From NCBI GenBank assembly GCA_021323355.1, contig JAJONK010000002.1, positions 1-23,508 of the forward strand: a DNA stretch of 23,508 bases, given 5' to 3'. This stretch comes from Deltaproteobacteria bacterium (GTDB taxonomy: Bacteria > Desulfobacterota > Binatia > UBA9968). Positions 6,815-14,405 of this stretch are shown here, piece after piece. The position numbers were made by a program, and so were the translations under genes. Within the stretch, counting starts at the first letter, position 1. Each line of letters opens with the position of its first letter. Below the pieces are notes generated by a model that saw only the letters and a program-made list of their open reading frames with translations, was not told where the DNA came from and did no database searches.

Positions 6815-7801
6815 ATGATAAGTCGGCGAAGCTTCCTCAAGTATTCAACGCTTGCCACCGTCACTCCCTTCGTTGGCGGCTGTGGTCAGAGTCATAGGTG
6901 GCGCGCAGAAGCATTTCGCAAAGAGAGGATATCCCAGGTGGCGGTTCTGCAAGCCTTGCGCTATGACTTATCGCTGCGGGAGATCATAACCAAAGGGGTC
7001 AAGCTTTGCGGGTTGGAGGTAAGAGGAAAAACAATCGTTCTCAAGCCGAATCTTGTCGAATTTGACCCCCATGGGGTTATCAATACTAATCCGCTAGTTA
7101 TCGAAGCTGCCATAGATTGCTTTCGGACGCTCGGCGCCCGACAAGTCTTGGTCGCTGAAGGCCCGGGACATCGTCGTGACAACGAGTACCTTCTCACCGC
7201 GTCTGGCATTTACGGCGTAATAAAGGAGCACCGTGTTCCTTACGTTGATTTGAATAGCGACGATGTACGGGCGACGCGCCTGCTTAGTAGTTTTACTAAA
7301 TTGGAGCAGCTTTATCTGCCGGAGACTCTCTACAATGCCGATCTACTAGTATCGATGCCCAAGTTAAAAACACATCATTGGGCGGGGGTCACGCTATCGT
7401 TGAAAAACATGTTCGGTGTGGTTCCGGGCTCGGTCTATGGCTGGCCCAAAAACATTCTTCACTGGCAGGGGATACACAATAGCATTTTGGATATCAATAG
7501 CTCGCTACCCGTTCGGCAGTTTGCGATTGTCGATGGCATCGTTGGGATGGAAGGGAATGGACCTCTACAAGGCCAGGCAATAGATAGCGGTGTTTTGATT
7601 TTTGGTGAAGATCTTGTAGCAGTGGACGCGACCGCAGCCAGGTTGATGAAAATCGAACCAAAGAAAATTAAGTATTTGGCTGAAGCGGGGGAGTTTCTAG
7701 GCAACGTGAACTATGAGAGCATTGAACAGATCGGCGAGAACCTGGAGCGGTTGCAAAAGAATTTTCGCGTTATTGAGGAATTTCAGGACCTGAAGTTTTG
7801 A
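6815..7801 (+). CDS. DUF362 family protein, Tat-exported probable lipoprotein
   Basis: A 328-residue protein. The N-terminus carries a twin-arginine motif (SRRSFLK, residues 3-9), a short hydrophobic stretch and then FVGGC with Cys23. This fits a Tat-dependent lipoprotein signal and suggests that it folds, possibly with a cofactor, before export. The body matches DUF362: VLKPNLVE, INTNPLVIEAAIDCF, PKLKTHHWAGVTLSLKNMFG and IVDGIVGMEGNGP. DUF362 proteins often co-occur with ferredoxin domains; none is present here. The biochemical function of the family is unknown. Translation is probably coupled to the upstream cyclase-like gene, since no ribosome site is visible across the 3-base gap. A strong terminator follows. 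Confidence 0.85.
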   Translation: MISRRSFLKYSTLATVTPFVGGCGQSHRWRAEAFRKERISQVAVLQALRYDLSLREIITKGVKLCGLEVRGKTIVLKPNLVEFDPHGVINTNPLVIEAAIDCFRTLGARQVLVAEGPGHRRDNEYLLTASGIYGVIKEHRVPYVDLNSDDVRATRLLSSFTKLEQLYLPETLYNADLLVSMPKLKTHHWAGVTLSLKNMFGVVPGSVYGWPKNILHWQGIHNSILDINSSLPVRQFAIVDGIVGMEGNGPLQGQAIDSGVLIFGEDLVAVDATAARLMKIEPKKIKYLAEAGEFLGNVNYESIEQIGENLERLQKNFRVIEEFQDLKF

Positions 7802-7893
7802 CTTAGTAAAAGTCGCTAAAGGTTGCGGTGGGGGCCGAAGCCAAGCTCGTACTCCGAACCTAGACCCGAAGATTAACTTATTAGCCCAAAGAC

Positions 7894-7933
7894 AAAAGGG
7901 GGCCCAACGGTATCAATCCGTTCGGCCCCTTTG
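7894..7933. terminator. Bidirectional rho-independent terminator
   Basis: The arms AAAGGGG...CC.AACGG and CCGTT.GG.CCCCTTT form a long GC-rich stem with one mismatch and a 7-base loop. It is flanked by A-rich sequence on the left and T-rich sequence on the right. It lies between the convergent DUF362 and binding-protein genes and can serve both strands. Confidence 0.8.
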
Positions 7934-7954
7934 TTCGATGGCTCTTCTGCTGAA

Positions 7955-9379
7955 TTAGCTAGCCTGATCGTCAGCAGGAATTACCAGCTTCATTCCCACA
8001 TAGATGTAATTAGGATTTTTGAGATTTTCTCGGTTTGCTTCAAAAATCTTCTCCCATTTAGATGTGGAATTGTAGAAGCGCTCAGCCAATTTGCTGAGGG
8101 TATCGCCGACTTTGACGACGTAGTGCTGATCGACCGAACTGGCGGGTTTGAGCGGCTTAGCAGTACCAGCAACTGAGAGCTGCGTCTTTTCTGGCGCCGG
8201 TGCGATGACCTTAGCGACCTCATTAGGTGTATTCTCTACTGCGGCCGGTTTTACCTTCGTATCTACGGTTAAGGGCTTCTCCTTGGCGGCAACTACCACC
8301 GGCGCAGGAATAGCGCGTGGCGCTGCTTTAGCAAGGCTTTGGGTCTTATACAGATGATCAACGAACCCAGAACTGTCGAGTTCTTTCATGAATGTCAGAT
8401 CTACGAACTGGTCAGGGCGCGCACTTCGAGCTGCGGGTTCTTTGATACCCATTTCGCGGAGCATGATTTGAATTCCTTTAATTGTTGGATAGGGCTTTTC
8501 TGGAATCAGCGAATTGAGAACAGAGTCGTAGGCTTCATCTAAAGCTTCCATATCGTCGGATTTCAGATACTTCGCCAAAATTCCAATTGTCTCTTGCCGG
8601 CGGGTCTTCATGAAATGAATACTCTCGACAAAAGCTTTTAAGACGTTGCGAACGAGCTCCGGTTGTTTTTTGATGGTGTCTTGACTAAAGGCCAGCCCGG
8701 TATGCTGGTATTCAAGTCCGAGCATTTGAAGGTCCGCCAGAGTGTTCAGCCCCATCCTTTTTGCTTTAGCAGTCAATGGGATAGCGATCATAACGCCGTG
8801 TATTTTGCCGCTTTCTAAGGCTGAGAAGCGGGCTGGTTGACTACCGATCTGAACAATAGCGACATCCTTATCCGGCGCTAATCCATATTTCTCAAGCGCA
8901 TACCGAGTTGCAAAGTCCGAAGAAGAGCCAATGCGACTGACTGCCATTATCTTGCCTTTGAGTTGATCCGGTCGGGTAATGTCACGCGATACGATCAACT
9001 TATAATCCATCGTATTGAGAAATCCGGCAACCATTACGACTCCGGACCCTTGTAGATTGCTTTGAAGCACAGATGACCCTGCTACCTGAGCGGCGAGCAC
9101 ATCACCTGATATAAGCGTTTGAACGGTCCGGCTCCCTCCCTCAACGAAAAGAAGCTGTGAGTCCAGGCCGTACTTGCGGAAAAATCCCTGATCCTGTGCG
9201 ATCCAAGCGGGCGCTTGACTTGGTGAAATGGCGCTATAGCCGATCATCACTTTTCTGAGCGGTTGGGTTGCGGTACTTTCTGCAGAGTTCGTGTCGCTCA
9301 CCACAGCGCCGAAAGGGAGCGCAGCTAAGGCAGTTACTGTAAGCGCTTTTGTTAAGGTCTGTTTGATAAATTGCAGCAT
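7955..9379 (-). CDS. NMT1/SsuA-like substrate-binding protein fused to a C-terminal LysM domain
   Basis: A 474-residue exported protein. Residues 1 to about 30 form a signal peptide (hydrophobic ALTVTALAALPFGAVV). Residues 42-345 match the periplasmic binding-protein family of NMT1/THI5 and alkanesulfonate binders (VMIGYSAISPSQAPAWIAQD, then GFFRKYGLD; later DQLKGKIMAVSRIGSSSD). An Ala/Pro/Lys-rich linker (346-418) leads to a LysM domain (419-468: YVVKVGDTLSKLAERFY, ending NYIYVGMKLVIP), which binds peptidoglycan. No permease or ATPase gene is nearby, so it is probably a wall-tethered ligand sensor or scaffold rather than a transporter component. GGAGG precedes the ATG at a 7-base spacing. 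It is last in the sigma-54-preceded operon, directly after a HAMP membrane protein that could receive its signal (inference). Confidence 0.88.
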   Translation of the reverse strand: MLQFIKQTLTKALTVTALAALPFGAVVSDTNSAESTATQPLRKVMIGYSAISPSQAPAWIAQDQGFFRKYGLDSQLLFVEGGSRTVQTLISGDVLAAQVAGSSVLQSNLQGSGVVMVAGFLNTMDYKLIVSRDITRPDQLKGKIMAVSRIGSSSDFATRYALEKYGLAPDKDVAIVQIGSQPARFSALESGKIHGVMIAIPLTAKAKRMGLNTLADLQMLGLEYQHTGLAFSQDTIKKQPELVRNVLKAFVESIHFMKTRRQETIGILAKYLKSDDMEALDEAYDSVLNSLIPEKPYPTIKGIQIMLREMGIKEPAARSARPDQFVDLTFMKELDSSGFVDHLYKTQSLAKAAPRAIPAPVVVAAKEKPLTVDTKVKPAAVENTPNEVAKVIAPAPEKTQLSVAGTAKPLKPASSVDQHYVVKVGDTLSKLAERFYNSTSKWEKIFEANRENLKNPNYIYVGMKLVIPADDQAS

Positions 9380-9414
9380 TTTGGATCCTCCATGTTATCG
9401 AGTCCTCCGAACAC

Positions 9415-10197
9415 CTATTCGCGATTCAATCTGACCATTGCCGCTTTGAGGCTTGCTCTCATGCGCTCAAGTGATCGCGCCAGCTCGCCGATCTCGTCTG
9501 TAGATTGGATTGTGACCGGCGTGTCCAGCTGTCCCCGGCTAATCTCATCCGCGCTTGCCTTCAAATCCAGTAGAGGTCGAATCGCCTTTGCGGCGAGCAG
9601 AAGCGCGAGAACAATACCAACCGCAAGGCACCCGGCGATCAAAGTAATGATAGTGAATACCGTCCCACGAACGTCTGCCTGGACTGAATCCGCCCAAAGG
9701 CCTACATGAACGGTGCCGAGCTGACCTTCAAGAAGGGGAACCCGAGTGTCGTAAATCGATTTTCCGCGAATGTTCGTCACTCGCGAATTGGCCGTGCGAC
9801 GTTCTACCGCGGCTAGATCTTTTAGTTCGGCTGGAAACGGCTGAAGACTTGTCGCGACGATCTCTCCCTTGGGGTCTTGGATATAGGCGTACGCCACACC
9901 ATCGAGACGACCGTATTTCGCAATCAAGACGTCCAATTCAAGTGTGTTCCGCCGGGATACATAAGCCGCTGAGGCGTCACTTAAATTGGTGGCGATTGCC
10001 ATCGCGCGAAGGTCAACTTGTCGGTGCAAAGCTTTATCCGTCATGAAATAGACAATCCCAATGACCAGCACTCCGAGCAGTAGAATTAAGCCGCTAAATG
10101 CAACGCTGATCTTCCACCTGAGGCCGCCTCCCTGCCATGATATATTCAGCGGCTTATTGACCTTTGTCGTCTCAATTGAGATGGATTCTTGTGACAT
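9415..10197 (-). CDS. Membrane sensor with extracytoplasmic domain and HAMP, no output domain
   Basis: A 260-residue inner-membrane protein. A short cytoplasmic N-terminus is followed by TM1 (about 30-51), a periplasmic domain of about 125 residues, TM2 (about 178-202) and a HAMP domain (about 203-256; KAIRPLLDLKASADEISRGQ then STDEIGELARSLERM). The periplasmic strand AYIQDPKGEIVATS resembles Cache/PAS-like sensor domains. The protein stops right after HAMP, where receptors normally continue into a kinase, cyclase or methyl-accepting domain. It must therefore signal by contact with a partner, if at all. Two consecutive ATGs follow GGAGG; the second (10197) has the better spacing. Neighbours are the PATAN-type protein upstream and the LysM-linked binding protein downstream, both plausible partners. 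Confidence 0.82.
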   Translation of the reverse strand: MSQESISIETTKVNKPLNISWQGGGLRWKISVAFSGLILLLGVLVIGIVYFMTDKALHRQVDLRAMAIATNLSDASAAYVSRRNTLELDVLIAKYGRLDGVAYAYIQDPKGEIVATSLQPFPAELKDLAAVERRTANSRVTNIRGKSIYDTRVPLLEGQLGTVHVGLWADSVQADVRGTVFTIITLIAGCLAVGIVLALLLAAKAIRPLLDLKASADEISRGQLDTPVTIQSTDEIGELARSLERMRASLKAAMVRLNRE

Positions 10198-10224
10198 CAT
10201 TCCTCCGAATCGATTGCAGGATTA

Positions 10225-11019
10225 CTAGAATCGTTTGAGAGTGGAGATCTCCTGATAGGCAGAGTCTTCAAACTTCTGCCGGAGCTTTACGTCGCCGATT
10301 TCCTTAGCGACATGTTCAATCAGATCATGGAGCTTGGATTCCGGAAATTGAGATTGCGTCTCACCGAGTGCTTCGATTTGATCGCGTACGACGAGCGATG
10401 CCATGGGACCCATAATCTCAGTGAGGAGTTCTACGACGCGGCCCATTGCCGGTGCCGGGACCAAATCAGTTGCCGGTCGAGACGATGGTGCAACAATTTC
10501 AACCAAGCCGGACTTTTGTAGGTTGAAGATAACTTTGGCCGTATAGGCATAAGGGATTCTAAGAGTTTCGGCGATTTCCTGAACTGAGCGGTTGCCGTCG
10601 ATTTTGCTGAGCACTCGCCAGCCAACGTGGGGGACAGTTACCGGACCGTTTTGTTCCTCACCCAAATCAGCTATACGAAGAATGGTCTTCCCGGACGGAA
10701 TGACTTCGAGAATGTTCTCCCATTCGCGACTCATTGCCTTCACTTCGTCGAGGATTTCGGATGACGACTTCTTTATGGTCGCTGACGGCGGAGTTCCTGC
10801 AGGCAGTAAAGCGAAGTTACCTTCTCCCCACGTTACCGGATACAGTAGGGCCTTTTCTCCATCCCCGATTGGACATGTGGCGTGAATAATGCTGCCATCG
10901 ACGAGATAAACTTCTACTGTCTCCTTTCCGCGAGAGAGTTTAAGAACGCCGGACTTCTTGCCGCCGGTAGCGAGCATCAAAATATCATTCAGGCTGATTT
11001 GTGAGAGGTTTCCTTGCAT
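10225..11019 (-). CDS. DUF4388 (PATAN-type) domain protein
   Basis: A 264-residue cytoplasmic protein. The N-terminus (1 to about 105) is a DUF4388 domain: MQGNLSQISLNDILMLATGG, then KKSGVLKLSRG and VYLVDGSIIHA. A middle winged-helix-like segment (about 130-176; VLSKIDGNRSVQEIAETLRI, then AYTAKVIFNLQKSGLVEI) follows. A helical C-terminal domain (about 192-255; GRVVELLTEIMGPMASLVV) ends it. DUF4388/PATAN domains are known in bacterial signalling proteins linked to gliding, pili and developmental control, acting as protein-interaction modules. A GGGA site precedes the ATG. It lies 26 bases from both neighbours, inside the five-gene operon, and is the most likely cytoplasmic adaptor for the HAMP protein (inference). 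Confidence 0.83.
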   Translation of the reverse strand: MQGNLSQISLNDILMLATGGKKSGVLKLSRGKETVEVYLVDGSIIHATCPIGDGEKALLYPVTWGEGNFALLPAGTPPSATIKKSSSEILDEVKAMSREWENILEVIPSGKTILRIADLGEEQNGPVTVPHVGWRVLSKIDGNRSVQEIAETLRIPYAYTAKVIFNLQKSGLVEIVAPSSRPATDLVPAPAMGRVVELLTEIMGPMASLVVRDQIEALGETQSQFPESKLHDLIEHVAKEIGDVKLRQKFEDSAYQEISTLKRF

Positions 11020-11046
11020 CTCTATTCCCGGTATAAGGGTGAAGGC

Positions 11047-11373
11047 CTAACGATCTTCCAACGAACGCCGTGTGGTCGTATTGGTCTGAGTCTTCTTTAC
11101 ACTCTCCAGGACTTCATCGTTGCTGTTCAGCGTGATTTTCAGCGCCTTTATTACGCCAAGGCTCTTGCTGATTCCGACCATCTGTTCCAACGTCGACTTA
11201 ATCTGTGTTTGGAGGAGATCGACCTCCTCGGTCGAGATACCTAGCAATTGAGTTTGTAACTCATCATAAAGCCGAGTGATGCTATCAATCTGTCCCAGCG
11301 ATTCGGTTTTCTGGGTGATTTCTTCATATAGGCGGGAAATATCTTCAGTGAGATTTTGCAGTTCGTTCTTCAT
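11047..11373 (-). CDS. Small coiled-coil protein, unknown function
   Basis: A 108-residue, highly charged protein with no signal peptide or membrane segment. Heptad-like hydrophobic spacing runs through most of it (LQNLTEDISRLYEEITQKTE; later VDLLQTQIKSTLEQMVGISK), predicting a long alpha-helical coiled coil. I do not recognise a family. It sits in the middle of the five-gene operon between the large membrane protein and the DUF4388 gene with gaps of 19 and 26 bases, so it is surely co-transcribed. It may be a bridging or oligomerisation subunit. An AGAAGG-like ribosome site lies about 10 bases before the ATG. Confidence 0.7.
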   Translation of the reverse strand: MKNELQNLTEDISRLYEEITQKTESLGQIDSITRLYDELQTQLLGISTEEVDLLQTQIKSTLEQMVGISKSLGVIKALKITLNSNDEVLESVKKTQTNTTTRRSLEDR

Positions 11374-11392
11374 AAATGTTCAGCCTTCTTTC

Positions 11393-12694
11393 TTATTTTT
11401 TTACATTCGGAGACTTACTGTTTGTCTTTGTTTCACTGGCTTTTGCCGCTTGTTTCAACTCGCGCATTCCGGAAGTGTTCTCATCCGAAGTTCTTGAGAC
11501 GGATTCGGCGGCTGCGGGTGGACTCGATGGCTCTTGTGATTTCGATGATGACAGGAAATAGAAGCCGGAAAGAACTGCGACTAATAGTAAGAATGCGCCC
11601 ACCCCGGCAAACTTTAGGTTAATCCGATTCTTATGTGAGTAAATGTCGTATTCCCCATAATCCTTGATGATCTTTTTCAACTCGCGATCGATGTCCCCTT
11701 CCTTTTTCAAAGGTGAAGTCCGTGCTGTTTTGTTTTTTGGACTTTCAACGGCCGGCTTCTCAAGGATGATGGGTTTGCTGCCCGCCTCGACAGTGTCGAT
11801 ATGAGCCCGCGGCACAACCTTCGAGGGCGAATCAGACGAGCTAAAAAACTCGCCGTAATTTTTGATGAGATCATCTAAAAGCCGCTGATCAAAATCGCCG
11901 CCAGTTGGAACAAGCGCCGTCGATATGGGTGTATTCGGCTCTTCCGGCAGCGGTAATTTTGGGGCGAACTCGGGAACGCTTATATCCGACTGTGGCTTGT
12001 TGATTTTCTCGCTTGCCGATCGTACTGCGGTTGTTTGGAGTTCGTGTTCGTACCGAATGCTATCGCCAATGGTTTTGACGGAATCGGAATCTTTGTCCCA
12101 TGAAAACTCCGTTGAGGGAATTCCTGAGGCTCCTTCGATTTCAGTCGTGCCGAAGACGAATGCCGGCTCTTCCGGCGAATCTGTTGCTTCGCGGCGATCT
12201 GCGACCGAGTCTTGTCTAATGACGTCTCTGATTGATTGCGATGTATCCATCGCTCCGGATATTGTCTCACCAGAAGGGGAAGCAGTAGTTACAGTATGTT
12301 CGGGTCTCTTAGGCAAAGTTCGTTTGAGTCCCGGAAACTTGATCAGGTTACTGGCCTGAATGATGTCGCGCAGGTGGATGGGTTTGCCCGAGGTGTCGAT
12401 GACGCTTAGCTTTATGTCTTCAGATGCTGTTTTCTCGACGGCTTCGTACACCACAGTCATGGATCGCTTAATTGCAACGAGAGATCCAACACGTGACTGC
12501 AAGTTCAAAAGACCAAGCAGTAAAGTGCGTGACCTATTTTCCGCGGCGGATACCTCTTCCAAAGTGTAGTCGTTCAGTCGCTGCTGCAGACCCTGAATGG
12601 AGTTGACTACTTTCCCTACGCTTCCGGCGCTCGGTGAGCTTACCCTCGAAGCCGTGGGCCCCGCGCGGTTTTCATCTTGTTTTGCTGACAACAT
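11393..12694 (-). CDS. Single-pass membrane protein with repeated D-Y-G-E motif, unknown family
   Basis: A 433-residue protein, first gene of the five-gene operon. Residues 30-125 form a helical domain (LQQRLNDYTLEEVSAAENRS; SLVAIKRSMTVVYEAVEKTA). A long low-complexity Ser/Pro/Glu region follows, and a single transmembrane helix at about 362-382 (FAGVGAFLLLVAVLSGFYFL). A positive patch (SHKNRINLK) precedes the helix, predicting a large cytoplasmic N-terminus and a short Lys-rich tail of about 50 residues outside. Two copies of a short motif occur before the membrane: GDFDQRLLDDLIKNYGEF (266-283) and GDIDRELKKIIKDYGEY (333-349). These look like docking motifs. I know no matching family. A -24/-12 promoter lies 58 bases upstream. 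Confidence 0.75.
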   Translation of the reverse strand: MLSAKQDENRAGPTASRVSSPSAGSVGKVVNSIQGLQQRLNDYTLEEVSAAENRSRTLLLGLLNLQSRVGSLVAIKRSMTVVYEAVEKTASEDIKLSVIDTSGKPIHLRDIIQASNLIKFPGLKRTLPKRPEHTVTTASPSGETISGAMDTSQSIRDVIRQDSVADRREATDSPEEPAFVFGTTEIEGASGIPSTEFSWDKDSDSVKTIGDSIRYEHELQTTAVRSASEKINKPQSDISVPEFAPKLPLPEEPNTPISTALVPTGGDFDQRLLDDLIKNYGEFFSSSDSPSKVVPRAHIDTVEAGSKPIILEKPAVESPKNKTARTSPLKKEGDIDRELKKIIKDYGEYDIYSHKNRINLKFAGVGAFLLLVAVLSGFYFLSSSKSQEPSSPPAAAESVSRTSDENTSGMRELKQAAKASETKTNSKSPNVKK

Positions 12695-12751
12695 TTCAAC
12701 TCAGAAGATGCTAGTTGGCCTTTTCTCAGGCGTAGAGGATAAGCTATTGAA

Positions 12752-12767
12752 AGCAAAAGAGTTGCCA
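12752..12767 (-). promoter_or_regulatory. Sigma-54 (-24/-12) promoter of the five-gene operon
   Basis: The reverse strand reads TGGCAACTCTTTTGCT. Compared with the sigma-54 consensus TGGCACGNNNNTTGCW, all positions match except the C-G following TGGCA, and the GG-to-GC spacing is exact. Predicted transcription starts near 12742, giving a 47-base leader before the ATG at 12694. The next gene upstream encodes a sigma-54 activator. Confidence 0.72.
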
Positions 12768-12849
12768 TGAACGTCATGGGTAAAATGTTCGTAGTTTCAC
12801 GTAGATCGATACAGCCTTTTCCTATAATTGCTAGATAACTCCCCCAGTT

Positions 12850-12891
12850 CTGTTCACCTAAACCAAATTGTGTACAGGGTTGTTCTGTATG
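12850..12891. promoter_or_regulatory. Candidate upstream activator sites (three related half-sites)
   Basis: CTGTTCA (12850-12856), TGTACAG (12871-12877) and CTGTATG (12885-12891) are related half-sites in alternating orientation. TACAG/CTGTA forms a perfect inverted pair with a 7-base spacer. They lie about 85-140 bases upstream of the -24/-12 promoter, the usual place for NtrC-family enhancer binding sites. The assignment is inference. Confidence 0.3.
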
Positions 12892-13114
12892 TACTTAGGG
12901 CTCTTGGAAAGTCCATGCCACACTCTTCAGCAGGTGAAGATAATGAAGGAACGGGTTCGCCCATCGGCAAACTGATTTTGGAATCTCAAATTCTAAAGTG
13001 GTACGAGAAGGATTTTACAAGTTTCAGTTGACCTAAGCAGCGGAACTGAGACTTGAGTCGAACTTTAGAAAAGAACGGTGGGGCTCCTAAGCCAGAGTTG
13101 GCTGATGTATCTGA

Positions 13115-14398
13115 TTATTCCTGCAAGAGCTCGAACCTTTCGATCTTTCGGTAGAGTGTGCGTGTTGATATGCCGAGGGCTTCGGCGGCTTTGGCTTTAT
13201 TACCGTTGGTTTGCCGGAGCGCATCCTCAATTAGAATTCTCTCACCTTCCTCGATATTTTTGATCGCCTTGGTTCCGATCTCCTCTCGGTGTCCGGTCGC
13301 ATAGTGCTGCAGGTTCATCGGTAAATCGGCGATTGTGATGTATTGACCATCCGAAACCATCGCGGCACTTTCAACGACGCTTTTAAGTTCCCTGATGTTG
13401 CCTGGCCACGGATAGTCTAGGAATAAGGCCTTAGCCGAACTGCTCAGCTTTTTGAGCGGCTTGTGGAATTGCTTACAAGCTTGATAGACGAAGTTTGCAA
13501 CCATCAGAATGATATCTTCTTTGCGGCCTCGTAGAGGGGGGAGAATGATGCGAGCGCTGTTAAGGCGAAAATACAAATCCTTTCGAAATCCCGTTCCCTG
13601 AATGGCCTCCTCGAGCTCTTTATTGGTGGCAGCAACGATTCTGACGTCGCTGGATTTTGGCGTTGACTCGCCTACACGATAGTACTGACGAGTTTCGAGG
13701 AAGCGCAGAAGTTTCAGCTGAATGGCCGGCGCGAGCTCGCCGATTTCATCCAAAAAAAGCGTGCCGCCCTCGGCAGCTTCAATGAGTCCCTTCTTGTTCT
13801 TTTCCGCGCCCGTAAACGCGCCTCGCACGTAACCGAAGAGTTCACTTTCGACGAGAGTTTCAGGAATCGCAGTCATGTTACAAGCAACAAACGGCTTCGT
13901 CGCCCGAGAACCGCTTGAATGTATATATTGGGCCATGACCTCCTTGCCTGTCCCAGTTTCACCGGTAATGAGAACGGTGATGTCGTGCATAGCATATCGA
14001 TTCGCCAGGTTTAGCACTTCATAGAACTGGGGGGTTTCGCCGATCATCAGAGGTAACTTAATTGCGTGCGGCGTAAGCAAATCGGTTGAAGGGTGGCTGG
14101 CTTGCCCCAAGAGAGTGTAAAGCGCGTGCGTATTCTGGGGATGATAACAAACCAGAGTCACTTGCGTGCCGAGTTGGTAGATCCTATCCAAGAACCGAGG
14201 CCATGTGTTACTACGACAAAGTGTTAGATCTGCGAAGACAAACTTCAACTGATCAATTGGAAACGCGTTGAACGCGTGCTCGGCTTCTTCAAGGGAGCGC
14301 GTTTCGTGGATAAAACAGTCACGGGCCTCCAAAAGTCTGGATAAGCCGGAGACGGAAGAGTTAATTGAATAGATGAGTAGAGCCAGCTGTCTCGACAT
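13115..14398 (-). CDS. Sigma-54-dependent transcriptional activator (NtrC family) with receiver-like N-terminus
   Basis: A 427-residue regulator. Residues 1-105 resemble a receiver fold in layout but lack the clear acidic pocket, so it may be a pseudo-receiver. The AAA+ domain (about 115-350) has Walker A GETGTGKE (146-153), the sigma-54-contacting GAFTGA loop (193-198), Walker B TLFLDE (213-218) and the WPGNIREL box. A Fis-type helix-turn-helix closes the protein (386-424; NGNKAKAAEALGISTRTLYR). It should bind enhancer DNA and open sigma-54 promoters using ATP. The open frame extends 67 codons upstream inside the ATPase gene, but the ATG at 14398, 7 bases after that gene's stop codon, gives a normal domain start. 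It is co-transcribed with the ATPase and probably controls the promoter at 12752-12767. Confidence 0.93.
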   Translation of the reverse strand: MSRQLALLIYSINSSVSGLSRLLEARDCFIHETRSLEEAEHAFNAFPIDQLKFVFADLTLCRSNTWPRFLDRIYQLGTQVTLVCYHPQNTHALYTLLGQASHPSTDLLTPHAIKLPLMIGETPQFYEVLNLANRYAMHDITVLITGETGTGKEVMAQYIHSSGSRATKPFVACNMTAIPETLVESELFGYVRGAFTGAEKNKKGLIEAAEGGTLFLDEIGELAPAIQLKLLRFLETRQYYRVGESTPKSSDVRIVAATNKELEEAIQGTGFRKDLYFRLNSARIILPPLRGRKEDIILMVANFVYQACKQFHKPLKKLSSSAKALFLDYPWPGNIRELKSVVESAAMVSDGQYITIADLPMNLQHYATGHREEIGTKAIKNIEEGERILIEDALRQTNGNKAKAAEALGISTRTLYRKIERFELLQE

Positions 14399-14405
14399 TA
14401 GGTGA

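Larger units (their letters stand above)
12695..13114. other. Intergenic control region between the sigma-54 activator gene and its putative target operon
   Basis: A 420-base gap with no convincing gene. It holds the -24/-12 promoter (12752-12767), a cluster of CTGTTCA/TGTACAG-like half-sites (12850-12891), and a weak hairpin AGCCA/TGGCT (13090-13103) just downstream of the activator stop codon that might terminate it. A short rightward frame ending at 13031 contains a KWYEKDF string but is not supported as a gene. Confidence 0.6.

Noticed and set aside
12828..13031. Rightward 67-residue frame ending with a KWYEKDF string reminiscent of DUF547 protein ends
   Set aside because: Too short, no ribosome site, and no other DUF547 motif; at best a decayed remnant, and it overlaps the proposed control region.
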